From Peptoniphilus sp. (GTDB lineage Bacteria; Bacillota; Clostridia; Tissierellales; Peptoniphilaceae): a stretch of 28,767 nt of DNA. The stretch lies in contig JASBZH010000009.1 in assembly GCA_029983555.1 (NCBI GenBank), positions 1 to 28,767 of the forward strand, in the 5' to 3' direction. The position numbers were made by a program, and so were the translations under genes. Under the pieces are notes generated by a model. It ran no database searches. It was not told where the DNA came from and saw only the letters and a list, made by a program, of their open reading frames with translations. Positions 5,210 through 12,997 of this stretch are shown here, in pieces (position 1 is the first letter of the stretch; each line of letters opens with the position of its first letter).

Positions 5210-6364
5210 TTAAATTTCAAGTATGTCAACGACTTTTCCATCTTTATAATAAATTCTTGGTAATCTCTTATCTAAGTGAGTTAAAAAAGAAGTTTCACAG
5301 TCACCACTAATTTCACAAAAGTCACAAATCCTTATCTCTTCATTTTTTTGTTTACCTATAAGTACAGCGGTGTCTCCAATCTCACATTCAACACCTGTAG
5401 CATCAACCATAAGCTGATCCATACAAATTAGTCCTATCTGAGGACATTTCACACCATTAATCAAAATATCGATCTTTCCAGACAATATTCTGGGAAACCC
5501 ATCAGCATAACCAATTGGCAGTGTCACTACTTTAGTTTTTTTATTGGTAAAATAAGTTCTCGAATAACCTACAGAAACATCTTTTTCTATATATTTTACG
5601 TTACTGATTTCTGCCTTCACACTTACAAGTGGTTTTAGATTATAAAATTCAGCAGGTTTATCAGTATCGGTATATCCAAACTGAATTATTCCAGGTCTTA
5701 CTAGATCTAAATCATATTCGCGGTGACATAATATTGAGGCAGAGTTTGCAATATGTCTATATTCAAAGTGACATCCTCTAGACTCCAATTCGTCTATGAA
5801 ATTAGTAAATGTGTCGAACTGTTTCTTAGTAAAATTTTTATCATAATCAGCGGATGCGAAGTGTGAAAAAACACCTTTTATTTCTAAATTTTTAAGTTTA
5901 AATATTTCAACTATCTTTTCTATTGAATCATCATTTGGTTGAAATCCAATTCTAGACATACCAGTATCAATTGAAATATGTATTTTTGCTTTTTTGTTTA
6001 GTTTTTTTGCTATCTCATTAAAAGTTTTGGCTTGCTCAAGTGTATAAATTGTAGAAGAAATATTATTATCTATACTTTCTTCAATTTGATAGTTTGGAGT
6101 GTAGCCCAATTTTAAAATATTTATGTCCTTAAATTCTTTTCTAAGAAGCATAGCTTCAGATTCTGTCGCAACGGCGAAATTTTTAATGCCAAGCTTTATA
6201 GCCTCTCTAACTAGAGTCACAGCTCCAATTTTATAGCCATCAGCTTTTACAACACTTAAAATTTCAGTACCAGGGGATAGAGTATTTTTAATAACTGTCA
6301 TGTTATTTATAAAGTTATCTAAATTAACTTCCACCCAAGCTGGTCTTTTATAAATATTATTCAT
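5210..6364 (-). CDS. alr: Alanine racemase
   Basis: This PLP enzyme interconverts L- and D-alanine and supplies D-Ala for peptidoglycan. The 384-residue protein has an N-terminal TIM barrel (about 1-240) and a C-terminal beta domain. The PLP lysine lies in VVKADGYKIG (about residues 38-47); the usual family sequence is KANAYGHG, so the segment after the lysine is atypical. The catalytic-tyrosine region reads VSVGYSRTY, and LPIGYADGFPR and GLICMDQLMVD are the usual C-terminal signatures. ATG 6364 is preceded by AGAAGGAA on the minus strand. It is a single gene with an extended -10 promoter. Despite the altered PLP motif, the remaining signatures make the assignment firm. Confidence 0.95.
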   Translation of the reverse strand: MNNIYKRPAWVEVNLDNFINNMTVIKNTLSPGTEILSVVKADGYKIGAVTLVREAIKLGIKNFAVATESEAMLLRKEFKDINILKLGYTPNYQIEESIDNNISSTIYTLEQAKTFNEIAKKLNKKAKIHISIDTGMSRIGFQPNDDSIEKIVEIFKLKNLEIKGVFSHFASADYDKNFTKKQFDTFTNFIDELESRGCHFEYRHIANSASILCHREYDLDLVRPGIIQFGYTDTDKPAEFYNLKPLVSVKAEISNVKYIEKDVSVGYSRTYFTNKKTKVVTLPIGYADGFPRILSGKIDILINGVKCPQIGLICMDQLMVDATGVECEIGDTAVLIGKQKNEEIRICDFCEISGDCETSFLTHLDKRLPRIYYKDGKVVDILEI

Positions 6365-6397
6365 AACAAATTCCTTCTCTTTCTATTTTCTATATTA

Positions 6398-6406
6398 TAT
6401 CACAGT
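6398..6406 (-). promoter_or_regulatory. Extended -10 promoter of alr
   Basis: The minus strand reads TGATATAAT about 35 bases before the alr ATG, the same extended -10 sequence as at murC. The -35 region is poor. Confidence 0.45.
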
Positions 6407-6513
6407 TTTCATCTAGTACTAAAAATTCAAGTATTATATACGTAAAATATATGTATATAAAAATTTAAAGAAAATATCTTTTTGAGGTAAAATATAGATT
6501 GAATTTATTTTAA

Positions 6514-6542
6514 TTGACTGTAAAAAACAGTCGTTATATACT
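6514..6542 (+). promoter_or_regulatory. Promoter of yebC-deoC-lgt with an inverted repeat in the spacer
   Basis: TTGACT (6514-6519), a 17-bp spacer and TATACT (6537-6542) make a good promoter. An inverted repeat, GACTGT (6516-6521) with ACAGTC (6527-6532), overlaps the -35 box and spacer and could be an operator. Confidence 0.6.
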
Positions 6543-6596
6543 ATTGATAGAATAAATTTTTTGAAATTACAAATTAATATAGAGAAAGGTGATAAT

Positions 6597-7325
6597 ATGT
6601 CAGGCCATTCAAAATGGAATAATATTAAAAATAAAAAGGGAAAAGAAGACGCAAAAAAAGGAAAAATCTTTACTAAGCTTGCAAGACAAATTACTGTAGC
6701 TGCTAAAGAAGGAGGAAGCGATCCTGAATACAATGCGTCTCTTAAAGTTGCTATAGATAAAGCTAAGGCAGAAAATATGCCAAATGATAACATCGATAGA
6801 GCTATAAAAAAGGGTAGCGGTGAAGAAGGATCAGATGATTTTGAGGAAGTTGTTTACGAAGGATACGGTCCAAATGGTGTGGCTGTAATGGTAAATTGCT
6901 TGACAGACAATAGAAATAGAACTGCACCTGAAATCAGACATTTATTCGACAAATATAACGGGAACTTGGGACAACCTGGATGTGTTTCTTTTATGTTTGA
7001 TCAAAAGGGTGTGTTTGGTTTATTAAAAGATGGAATTGAAGATGAAGATGAATTTACTCTTAAGGCTTTAGAATATGGAGCAGAAGATGTAAAGGATATG
7101 GGTGAAGGATATGAAATTATTACATCACCTGATGATTATCACTCAGTTAGAAAGTCTTTAGAAGATGAGGGATATTCCTTTGTAGAGTCAGATATTACTT
7201 ATATTCCTCAAACTACAGTTTCATTAACAGATGAAAAAGATATATCAAATATGGAAAAATTAGTGGATGCTCTTGAAGACAACGATGATGTTCAAGATGT
7301 ATTCACTTCTTGGGAGAGAGACTAA
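6597..7325 (+). CDS. yebC: YebC/TACO1-family protein
   Basis: This is a universally conserved bacterial family, long annotated as a transcriptional regulator and more recently tied to translation of proline-rich stretches. The 242-residue protein begins with the signature MSGHSKWNNIKNKKGKEDAKK, shown here just beyond its key part (MSGHSKWxxIK). NMPNDNIDRAIKKG and VYEGYGPNGVAVMV follow in the first third, then the acidic C-terminal lobes. ATG 6597 follows AGAAAGGTG; the in-frame ATG at 6561 lacks a site and adds residues not found in the family. It is the first gene of an apparent yebC-deoC-lgt operon and shares one base with deoC. Confidence 0.95.
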   Translation: MSGHSKWNNIKNKKGKEDAKKGKIFTKLARQITVAAKEGGSDPEYNASLKVAIDKAKAENMPNDNIDRAIKKGSGEEGSDDFEEVVYEGYGPNGVAVMVNCLTDNRNRTAPEIRHLFDKYNGNLGQPGCVSFMFDQKGVFGLLKDGIEDEDEFTLKALEYGAEDVKDMGEGYEIITSPDDYHSVRKSLEDEGYSFVESDITYIPQTTVSLTDEKDISNMEKLVDALEDNDDVQDVFTSWERD

Positions 7326-7981
7326 TGGAAATAAATAGAATTATTGATCACACACTTCTAAAACCAGAATCAACAGAAGAACAGATTGAAAAACTAATTG
7401 AAGAAGCGAAAGAATATGAATTCTTCTCTGTATGTATAAACCCAGTGTGGGTAAAAAAATGTGCACAAGCTCTTAAAGGTACTAATGTAAAAGTATGTAC
7501 AGTTATTGGATTTCCTTTAGGTGCAAACACTAAGGAAACTAAGGTGTTTGAAACAGAAAATGCTATAAATAATGGCGCTGATGAGATAGATATGGTTTTA
7601 AATATTGGACTTTTAAAATCAGGTAAATATTCTGAAGTAAAAGATGAAATTGAATCTATTGCTAAAGTTTGTCACGAAAATGGTAAGCTTTTAAAGGTAA
7701 TTTTAGAAAACTGTCTTTTAACTAAAGATGAAATTGTAAAAGCATCACAAATTTCAGAAGAAGCAGGTGCGGATTTTATAAAAACTTCCACAGGTTTTTC
7801 AACTTCTGGTGCAGAGGCAAGTGATGTCAAATTAATGAAAGAATCTGTTTCTGATAAAGTTAAGGTTAAAGCAAGTGGTGGAATTAGGGATTTAGAAAAA
7901 GCAAAACTTATGATTGAAAACGGAGCTGATAGACTTGGAGTTTCAGCTGGCGTTGCTATTATGAAGGAGATTTTAGGTTGA
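7325..7981 (+). CDS. deoC: Deoxyribose-phosphate aldolase
   Basis: DeoC splits 2-deoxyribose-5-phosphate into glyceraldehyde-3-phosphate and acetaldehyde in deoxynucleoside breakdown. The 218-residue TIM-barrel protein shows IDHTLLKP at the N-terminus, NGADEIDMVLNIG near residues 88-100, the Schiff-base lysine K153 in FIKTSTGF, and KASGGIRDLEKA with the second active-site lysine. ATG 7325 shares one base with the yebC stop and follows GGGAG; the earlier in-frame start at 7310 lies inside yebC. The partner gene lgt also overlaps by one base, so the three are translationally coupled. Confidence 0.97.
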   Translation: MEINRIIDHTLLKPESTEEQIEKLIEEAKEYEFFSVCINPVWVKKCAQALKGTNVKVCTVIGFPLGANTKETKVFETENAINNGADEIDMVLNIGLLKSGKYSEVKDEIESIAKVCHENGKLLKVILENCLLTKDEIVKASQISEEAGADFIKTSTGFSTSGAEASDVKLMKESVSDKVKVKASGGIRDLEKAKLMIENGADRLGVSAGVAIMKEILG

Positions 7982-8742
7982 TGTATATTAACCCTGTTGC
8001 ATTTACAATTTTCGGATTAGATGTAAGATGGTACGGAATATTAATTGCAATTGGAGCTCTACTTGCAATATATACTACAGAAAAAATGGCGAAGAGAAAA
8101 AATTATAAAAATGGTCTTTATGAGACTGTTGCGACCGATGCTTCAATAGTATTATTGTTACTTGGAATTTTGGGCGCAAGACTTTATTATGTGGCTTTTG
8201 AGTGGGATTACTACAGTGAGCATTTAAATGAAGTTTTTGCTATAAGAAATGGTGGACTTGCTATTTATGGCGGAATATTGGCTGGTCTTATCGGTCTTGC
8301 TATTTTTTGTAAAGTTAAAGAAATTAATTTTTTAACCCTTTCCGATTGTATTGCTCCAGGTCTTGCACTTGCTCAATCTATTGGAAGATGGGGAAATTTT
8401 ATCAATGGCGAGGCTCATGGTGGCGTAACTAATGTGCCTTGGGCAATTCTTGTTGATGGAAATAGAGTCCATCCAACATTTTTTTATGAATCTTTTGTGA
8501 ATTTTATACTTTTCTTATTTTTGTATTTTTACTTATCTAAGAAGCAAAAATTTGAAGGGCAAGTCACTGCAATCTATTTCATGGTTTATGGAGTTGCAAG
8601 ATTTTTTATAGAGGGAATGAGAACAGATTCACTTTATATAGGTGCATTTCGAGTTTCTCAACTCGTTAGCATTGGAATATTTATAGCAGGACTAATTATA
8701 TATATTAGTTTTCATAAAAAATATAAAAGTAAAAATATTTAA
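7981..8742 (+). CDS. lgt: Prolipoprotein diacylglyceryl transferase
   Basis: Lgt transfers diacylglycerol from phosphatidylglycerol to the lipobox cysteine of prolipoproteins in the membrane. The protein has about 253 residues and seven hydrophobic segments. The N-terminal region reads RWYGILIAIG and the Lgt signature GRWGNFINGEAHGG lies near residues 137-150, with a further conserved arginine in ARFFIEGMRTD. The start may be ATG 7981 (TGATG overlap with deoC) or TTG 7978, which is better spaced from AAGGAG at 7964-7969; the difference is one residue. The CapA-like lipoprotein encoded at 9400 is a likely substrate. A terminator follows. Confidence 0.96.
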   Translation: MYINPVAFTIFGLDVRWYGILIAIGALLAIYTTEKMAKRKNYKNGLYETVATDASIVLLLLGILGARLYYVAFEWDYYSEHLNEVFAIRNGGLAIYGGILAGLIGLAIFCKVKEINFLTLSDCIAPGLALAQSIGRWGNFINGEAHGGVTNVPWAILVDGNRVHPTFFYESFVNFILFLFLYFYLSKKQKFEGQVTAIYFMVYGVARFFIEGMRTDSLYIGAFRVSQLVSIGIFIAGLIIYISFHKKYKSKNI

Positions 8743-8748
8743 ATTATA

Positions 8749-8777
8749 AAGACTAGCTCCAGCTAGTCTTGATTTTT
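8749..8777 (+). terminator. Terminator after lgt
   Basis: AAGACTAGC (8749-8757) pairs with GCTAGTCTT (8762-8770) around a TCCA loop and is followed by GATTTTT. It ends the yebC-deoC-lgt unit just before queH. Confidence 0.8.
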
Positions 8778-8786
8778 AGGTGAGAT

Positions 8787-9413
8787 ATGAAAAAGATTAA
8801 TTATAATTTAGAAATGGAAAATATAATTAAAAATATCGGAGAAAATAAGCCAAAACTTCTTTTACACTCATGCTGCGGACCTTGTTCTTCAGCTGTTTTA
8901 GAAAGAATTAATGAGTATTTCGACATTACTGTTTTTTATTACAATCCAAATATAGATGAAAAAGAAGAGTTTTTAAGGCGAAGTGAAGAACAAATTGAGC
9001 TTATTAAAGATATGAGCTTAGATGATGTTAAAGTCGTAATATGCGATTACAATCACGATGAATTTTTAGAATATGTAAAGGGATTTGAAAAGTATAGAGA
9101 AGGTAGAGCTAGGTGTTTTAAGTGTTACGTAGAAAGGTTAGAGAATGCTGCAATTTATGCCAAGGAAAATGGATTTTCTTATTTTACTACAACACTTTCT
9201 ATTTCTCCTCACAAAGACTCTCAGATTTTAAATAGAATTGGAAAATATTTATCGAATAAATATAAAATAAATTATCTATACTCTGACTTTAAGAAAAAGA
9301 ATGGTTTTAAACGCTCTGTTGAACTTACTACGAAATACAAAATGTATAGACAAGATTATTGTGGATGTGAATTTAGCAAAATGGAAAGGCAAAGTTTAAA
9401 TGAAGAAAACTAA
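8787..9413 (+). CDS. queH: Epoxyqueuosine reductase QueH
   Basis: QueH (former DUF208) reduces epoxyqueuosine to queuosine in the tRNA wobble position. It is the non-cobalamin alternative to QueG. The 208-residue protein has the family's cysteine set: SCCGPCSS with C29, C30 and C33, then ARCFKCYVERL in the middle and a C-terminal YCGCEFS. The conserved block TTTLSISPHKDS lies near residues 133-144. These cysteines bind an Fe-S cluster and a second metal in characterised members. ATG 8787 follows GGTGAG immediately after the lgt terminator. The gene overlaps the following lipoprotein gene by 14 bases. Other queuosine genes are not in the window. Confidence 0.93.
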   Translation: MKKINYNLEMENIIKNIGENKPKLLLHSCCGPCSSAVLERINEYFDITVFYYNPNIDEKEEFLRRSEEQIELIKDMSLDDVKVVICDYNHDEFLEYVKGFEKYREGRARCFKCYVERLENAAIYAKENGFSYFTTTLSISPHKDSQILNRIGKYLSNKYKINYLYSDFKKKNGFKRSVELTTKYKMYRQDYCGCEFSKMERQSLNEEN

Positions 9414-10581
9414 ACTTTATAGCTTATTATTTTTAATTCTAATATCTTTATCATTAGTTGGCTGTATAAATAATTATAGAGATAAAAATACTAGTACCAT
9501 CAGCGATACTAATACATCATCTGTTAAAGAGAATTTAAATAATAAAAAACCGGATATAACAGAAATTGAAATTCTTGGTATGGGAGATATGATTTTTCAT
9601 CAACCAATAGTTAAAAATTATAGGACAGAAAGTGGATATGACTTTACTCCAATATTTTCAAATATTAGTGAGGATATTAAGGAAGCTGATTTATCGATTG
9701 CGAATTTTGAAGGATCTATAAATTCAAATAGAAGTTTAAATGGATTTCCACTTTTCAATTTTCCAAGAGAAAGTGTAATGTCTTTAAAACGAGTTGGATT
9801 TGATGCTCTATCAACAGCTAATAATCACTGCCTAGACACTGGTACTGATGGAATTAACGAGACTCTTGATACAATGAAGGAATTTGAAATAGATTCATTT
9901 GGTACAAATAAGAAAAATACTTTTAATGGTAAAATTTTAAATGTAAAGGGAGTTAAGGTTGGACTGATTTCTTTTACTGACACATTAAATGGAATGGACT
10001 CTCTAATTAATGGAAAAGAATTTATGGTTAATACCTTTAGCGATAATTTTATGAAAGATATTAAAAAATTAAAAGAAAATAGCGATATAGTAATAGTTTA
10101 TCCTCATTGGGGAGTTGAATATAATCATATTAGTAACGAGAGACAAAAAGAATTAAAAAATCAGCTAATTGAATCTGGAGCAGATATTATCTTGGGTTCT
10201 CACCCTCATGTATTACAAAATGCCGAAGATTTTGAAGTAAATGGTGCGAGAAAATTTGTAATCTATTCTATGGGAAATGCACTTTCAAATCAAAGGCAAG
10301 AATTCGTTCACCATGAAGGTGTAGAGACAGGCTGTATGGTAAAGATTAATATTTCAAAAAATAATGATACTGGCAAAACAGAGATTAAGAATATTAATAT
10401 GATGCCAACTTATGTCAATAGATATTGGGAAAGTGGCAAATTAGTTTATAATATTGTAAAACTTGAAGATTATAAAGATGGAGGAAAACTCACAAATACA
10501 GTCGACGATAAAACAAGAGAATTTTATATAAATAAACTCAATATGGCGAGTGGAGTTTTAAAAGGTGGAGCAAATGTTTAA
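9400..10581 (+). CDS. CapA-family lipoprotein (poly-gamma-glutamate synthesis-like)
   Basis: The 393-residue protein has a lipoprotein signal with lipobox LVGC (C22), a low-complexity S/T/N/K linker to about residue 50, then a CapA (PGA_cap) domain. That domain has a metallophosphatase-like fold. Visible signature pieces are MGDMIFHQPI, NFEGSIN, STANNHCLDTGTDG, YPHWGVEY, LGSHPHVLQ and YSMGNALS, with the D, N and H residues expected for a metal site. CapA proteins take part in poly-gamma-glutamate capsule formation, but no capB or capC is near, so the substrate here is unknown and a general surface-polymer role is safer. The protein is anchored outside the membrane. The start codon lies inside queH, and the gene overlaps the next by 8 bases. 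Confidence 0.85.
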   Translation: MKKTKLYSLLFLILISLSLVGCINNYRDKNTSTISDTNTSSVKENLNNKKPDITEIEILGMGDMIFHQPIVKNYRTESGYDFTPIFSNISEDIKEADLSIANFEGSINSNRSLNGFPLFNFPRESVMSLKRVGFDALSTANNHCLDTGTDGINETLDTMKEFEIDSFGTNKKNTFNGKILNVKGVKVGLISFTDTLNGMDSLINGKEFMVNTFSDNFMKDIKKLKENSDIVIVYPHWGVEYNHISNERQKELKNQLIESGADIILGSHPHVLQNAEDFEVNGARKFVIYSMGNALSNQRQEFVHHEGVETGCMVKINISKNNDTGKTEIKNINMMPTYVNRYWESGKLVYNIVKLEDYKDGGKLTNTVDDKTREFYINKLNMASGVLKGGANV

Positions 10582-11263
10582 GGACAAAGTTGTTGGTACA
10601 GATTTAATCATTTATCAAGATAAAAATGAGTTTAAATATACTACAGATTCTCTAATACTATCTTCTTTTGTTGGCAGTGGTGATAGAGTTTTAGATTTAG
10701 GTGCGGGAACTGGAATAATTAGCCTTAGAATTTGCAATAGGTTTAAGGAAGTATATGCAGTAGAAAAAAATGAAAAAGTATTAAAATGTTTAGAAAAATC
10801 TGTTGCTCTAAATCAATTAGAGAATGTCATTAACATAATAGATCAAGATATTTTTAGTCTAAAAGACATTTTTGAGACCAATTATTTTGATAATATTGTC
10901 ATGAATCCGCCTTTTTACGATTATGATAATATAAAGTTTGATACTATAGCTGCAAAACATGGTTTTTCACTGGAAAAATCGCTTGAAATAATAAAATATT
11001 TGCTTAAAAACTCTGGAACTTTAACGATGATTTATCCCACATTTCGATTGGCTGAGGCAGTTTATAAAATTAATCAAAATTCTATGAGGGTTAAGTCAAT
11101 AATCAACATACATAATGAGGTATATAAGCCTTCGAAATCTTCTATAATTATTGCCAAAAAACAGGCAAATTATGGAAATACATTTAGGGATATTTTTGTG
11201 CGAAACAACGGTGATTATTCAGATGAGATGTTAAAAGTTTACGAAAACGAGGTTTTATTATGA
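10574..11263 (+). CDS. trmN6: tRNA1(Val) (adenine-37-N6)-methyltransferase-like protein
   Basis: The 229-residue class I methyltransferase has the SAM-binding motif DLGAGTGIISLRI (about residues 40-52) and the N6-adenine catalytic motif NPPFYDY (about 112-118). TDSLILSSF just before the SAM motif is typical of the TrmN6/YfiC/YabB group, which methylates A37 of tRNA-Val. I choose ATG 10574, preceded by AAGGTGGAG, rather than GTG 10565. It overlaps the CapA-like gene by 8 bases and shares ATGA with rsmI. The pairing with rsmI mirrors the yabB/rsmI neighbourhood of Bacillus. The tRNA target is inferred from family. Confidence 0.88.
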   Translation: MFKDKVVGTDLIIYQDKNEFKYTTDSLILSSFVGSGDRVLDLGAGTGIISLRICNRFKEVYAVEKNEKVLKCLEKSVALNQLENVINIIDQDIFSLKDIFETNYFDNIVMNPPFYDYDNIKFDTIAAKHGFSLEKSLEIIKYLLKNSGTLTMIYPTFRLAEAVYKINQNSMRVKSIINIHNEVYKPSKSSIIIAKKQANYGNTFRDIFVRNNGDYSDEMLKVYENEVLL

Positions 11264-12054
11264 TTTATTTTTGTCCAACACCTATTGGAAATTTAGGGGA
11301 TATTACAATTAGAACTATTGAAGTGCTAAAGTCGTGTGATGTAATTTTTGCAGAAGACACTAGAAATTCAATAAAACTGCTAAATCATTATGATATAAAG
11401 GCAAAACTTTCAACTTATCACAAATTTAATGAAAGCTCCATGGCAGATAAAATAATAGAAATGTCAGATGAAAATGATATTGCGATAATTAGCGATGCGG
11501 GGATGCCCGGTATAAGTGATCCTGGTTTTATTTTGATTAAAGAACTTGTTAAAAATAATATAGATTTTAGAGCACTTCCTGGAGCTAATGCAGCATTAAC
11601 TGCTTTACTTTTGTCGGGCCTTGATACAGATCACTTTTTATTCTATGGATTTTGTGAAAGTAAGTCTTCAGCCAGGAAAAGAGAACTTGAAAATTTGAAA
11701 AATCTTAAATTCACATTAATATTTTATGAAGCTCCTCACAGAATAAAAGACTTTTTAAAAGATATTTATGAAATTTTTGGCAAAAGAAATATATCAGTTT
11801 CGCGTGAGATAACAAAAGTTTTTGAAGAGACTATAAGAAGTGATACTGAAAGTATTTTAGATTTAAATATCACTGAAAAGGGCGAGTTTGTAGTTGTTGT
11901 GGAAAAAAACAATGAAGAAGTTGTACTAGATATAAAGAAACTTTTAAGAGAAGAAATTGATAATGGAAATTCTAAATCAAAGGCTGTAAAAATTGTTGCT
12001 AAAAATTATGATCTTCCCAAAAATGAAGTTTATAAGGAGAGCTTAAATCTATGA
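11260..12054 (+). CDS. rsmI: 16S rRNA (cytidine-1402-2'-O)-methyltransferase RsmI
   Basis: RsmI 2'-O-methylates C1402 in the decoding centre of 16S rRNA. The 264-residue protein begins with the family signature CPTPIGNLGDITIRTIEVL, then DVIFAEDTRNSIKLLNHYDI and SDAGMPGISDPG (about residues 77-88), all typical of the tetrapyrrole-methylase fold. EAPHRI and SREITKVFEET follow. The C-terminus carries the short domain that ends YDLPKNEVY, with KSKAVKIVA before it. It overlaps both neighbours by ATGA, showing tight coupling from the trmN6-like gene through nurA. Confidence 0.96.
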   Translation: MIYFCPTPIGNLGDITIRTIEVLKSCDVIFAEDTRNSIKLLNHYDIKAKLSTYHKFNESSMADKIIEMSDENDIAIISDAGMPGISDPGFILIKELVKNNIDFRALPGANAALTALLLSGLDTDHFLFYGFCESKSSARKRELENLKNLKFTLIFYEAPHRIKDFLKDIYEIFGKRNISVSREITKVFEETIRSDTESILDLNITEKGEFVVVVEKNNEEVVLDIKKLLREEIDNGNSKSKAVKIVAKNYDLPKNEVYKESLNL

Positions 12055-12989
12055 TAAACTTAGATAATTTAAGAGAACAAATTAATGATGTGAATTTAGA
12101 TTTAAGAAATAAATACAGTGAAGTTTTAAAAATAAATTCAAGAGATTTTCGAGGAAAATTAGAAAATGAAATTGGAGATCTCATAAAGCTTAAAAAATTT
12201 GATAAAGACGAGCTTGTAAATTATAGTTCTCTTGTTGGAGTAGATGGTTCTAACAATAAGACAGGAGGAGCTTATCCACATTTTATAGAAATATTTCAAG
12301 GTCTTGCTAAGTCAACTAATGGAAATGAAGTATTTTTAAGCTCAGTATACACACCAACTCTTACTGATGTAAAAGATGATGGAAATTTGAGTCAAAAGTT
12401 TCTTGCAAGTATTGAGATTGAAACGGCGATTAAATATATTAATGAATATGACTTAAAGTACTTGATGATGGACGGTGGATTTATTAGATACAAAATAAAC
12501 TGTCTCGATTTATTTAAAAAATTGAGAACTCTTTGCGAAGAGAGGGGAATAATTTTATTTGGAGTTATAAAAGACATAAAGACTAATGTTATTTCTAATA
12601 AGCTTGGCATGGACGATACTATTTATGACAGGGAAATTTTATTTAATAGATTATCTATTGGAGAGGCAGTATTAATCAATAACGAAATTAACAAAAAATA
12701 TTTGGAAAATGGAGAGGGATTTTCATCAGCTTTTATGAGGACTTCAAATTTTCCAGGAGCTATTGGTGTAGATATTTTGGATTCCCAGCAGGAATATTTA
12801 AAAGAAATTTGCAACTTGATTTATACATTGACACCTATTAATTCTAGAGGAGTGCCACTTTGGCTTGACATTGTTGATAAAGACGTGAAGATAACTGATG
12901 AAATTGTATCTACGCTTTTAGAAGAATTTTTGGACAGAGATATTTACGAGAGGTTTTTTATTTCAGAAAGAGATAAGAGAACACTTTAG
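12051..12989 (+). CDS. nurA: NurA-domain nuclease
   Basis: NurA is a 5'-3' exonuclease and endonuclease that works with the HerA translocase on DNA ends, first known from archaea. The 312-residue protein has an N-terminal helical segment and the NurA core. The core includes the metal-binding GVDGSN (about residues 62-67), MMDGGFIRY (about 139-147), a basic patch around FGVIKDIKTN, and a C-terminal LWLDIVDKD. These match the spaced acidic motifs of the RNase-H-like NurA fold. It overlaps rsmI by four bases and is followed after 8 bases by herA, so both are made together. Its place between rsmI and yifB/dprA suggests a core DNA-repair or DNA-processing role rather than a mobile defence island. 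Activity is inferred from family. Confidence 0.85.
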   Translation: MINLDNLREQINDVNLDLRNKYSEVLKINSRDFRGKLENEIGDLIKLKKFDKDELVNYSSLVGVDGSNNKTGGAYPHFIEIFQGLAKSTNGNEVFLSSVYTPTLTDVKDDGNLSQKFLASIEIETAIKYINEYDLKYLMMDGGFIRYKINCLDLFKKLRTLCEERGIILFGVIKDIKTNVISNKLGMDDTIYDREILFNRLSIGEAVLINNEINKKYLENGEGFSSAFMRTSNFPGAIGVDILDSQQEYLKEICNLIYTLTPINSRGVPLWLDIVDKDVKITDEIVSTLLEEFLDRDIYERFFISERDKRTL

Positions 12990-12997
12990 GAGGGAAA

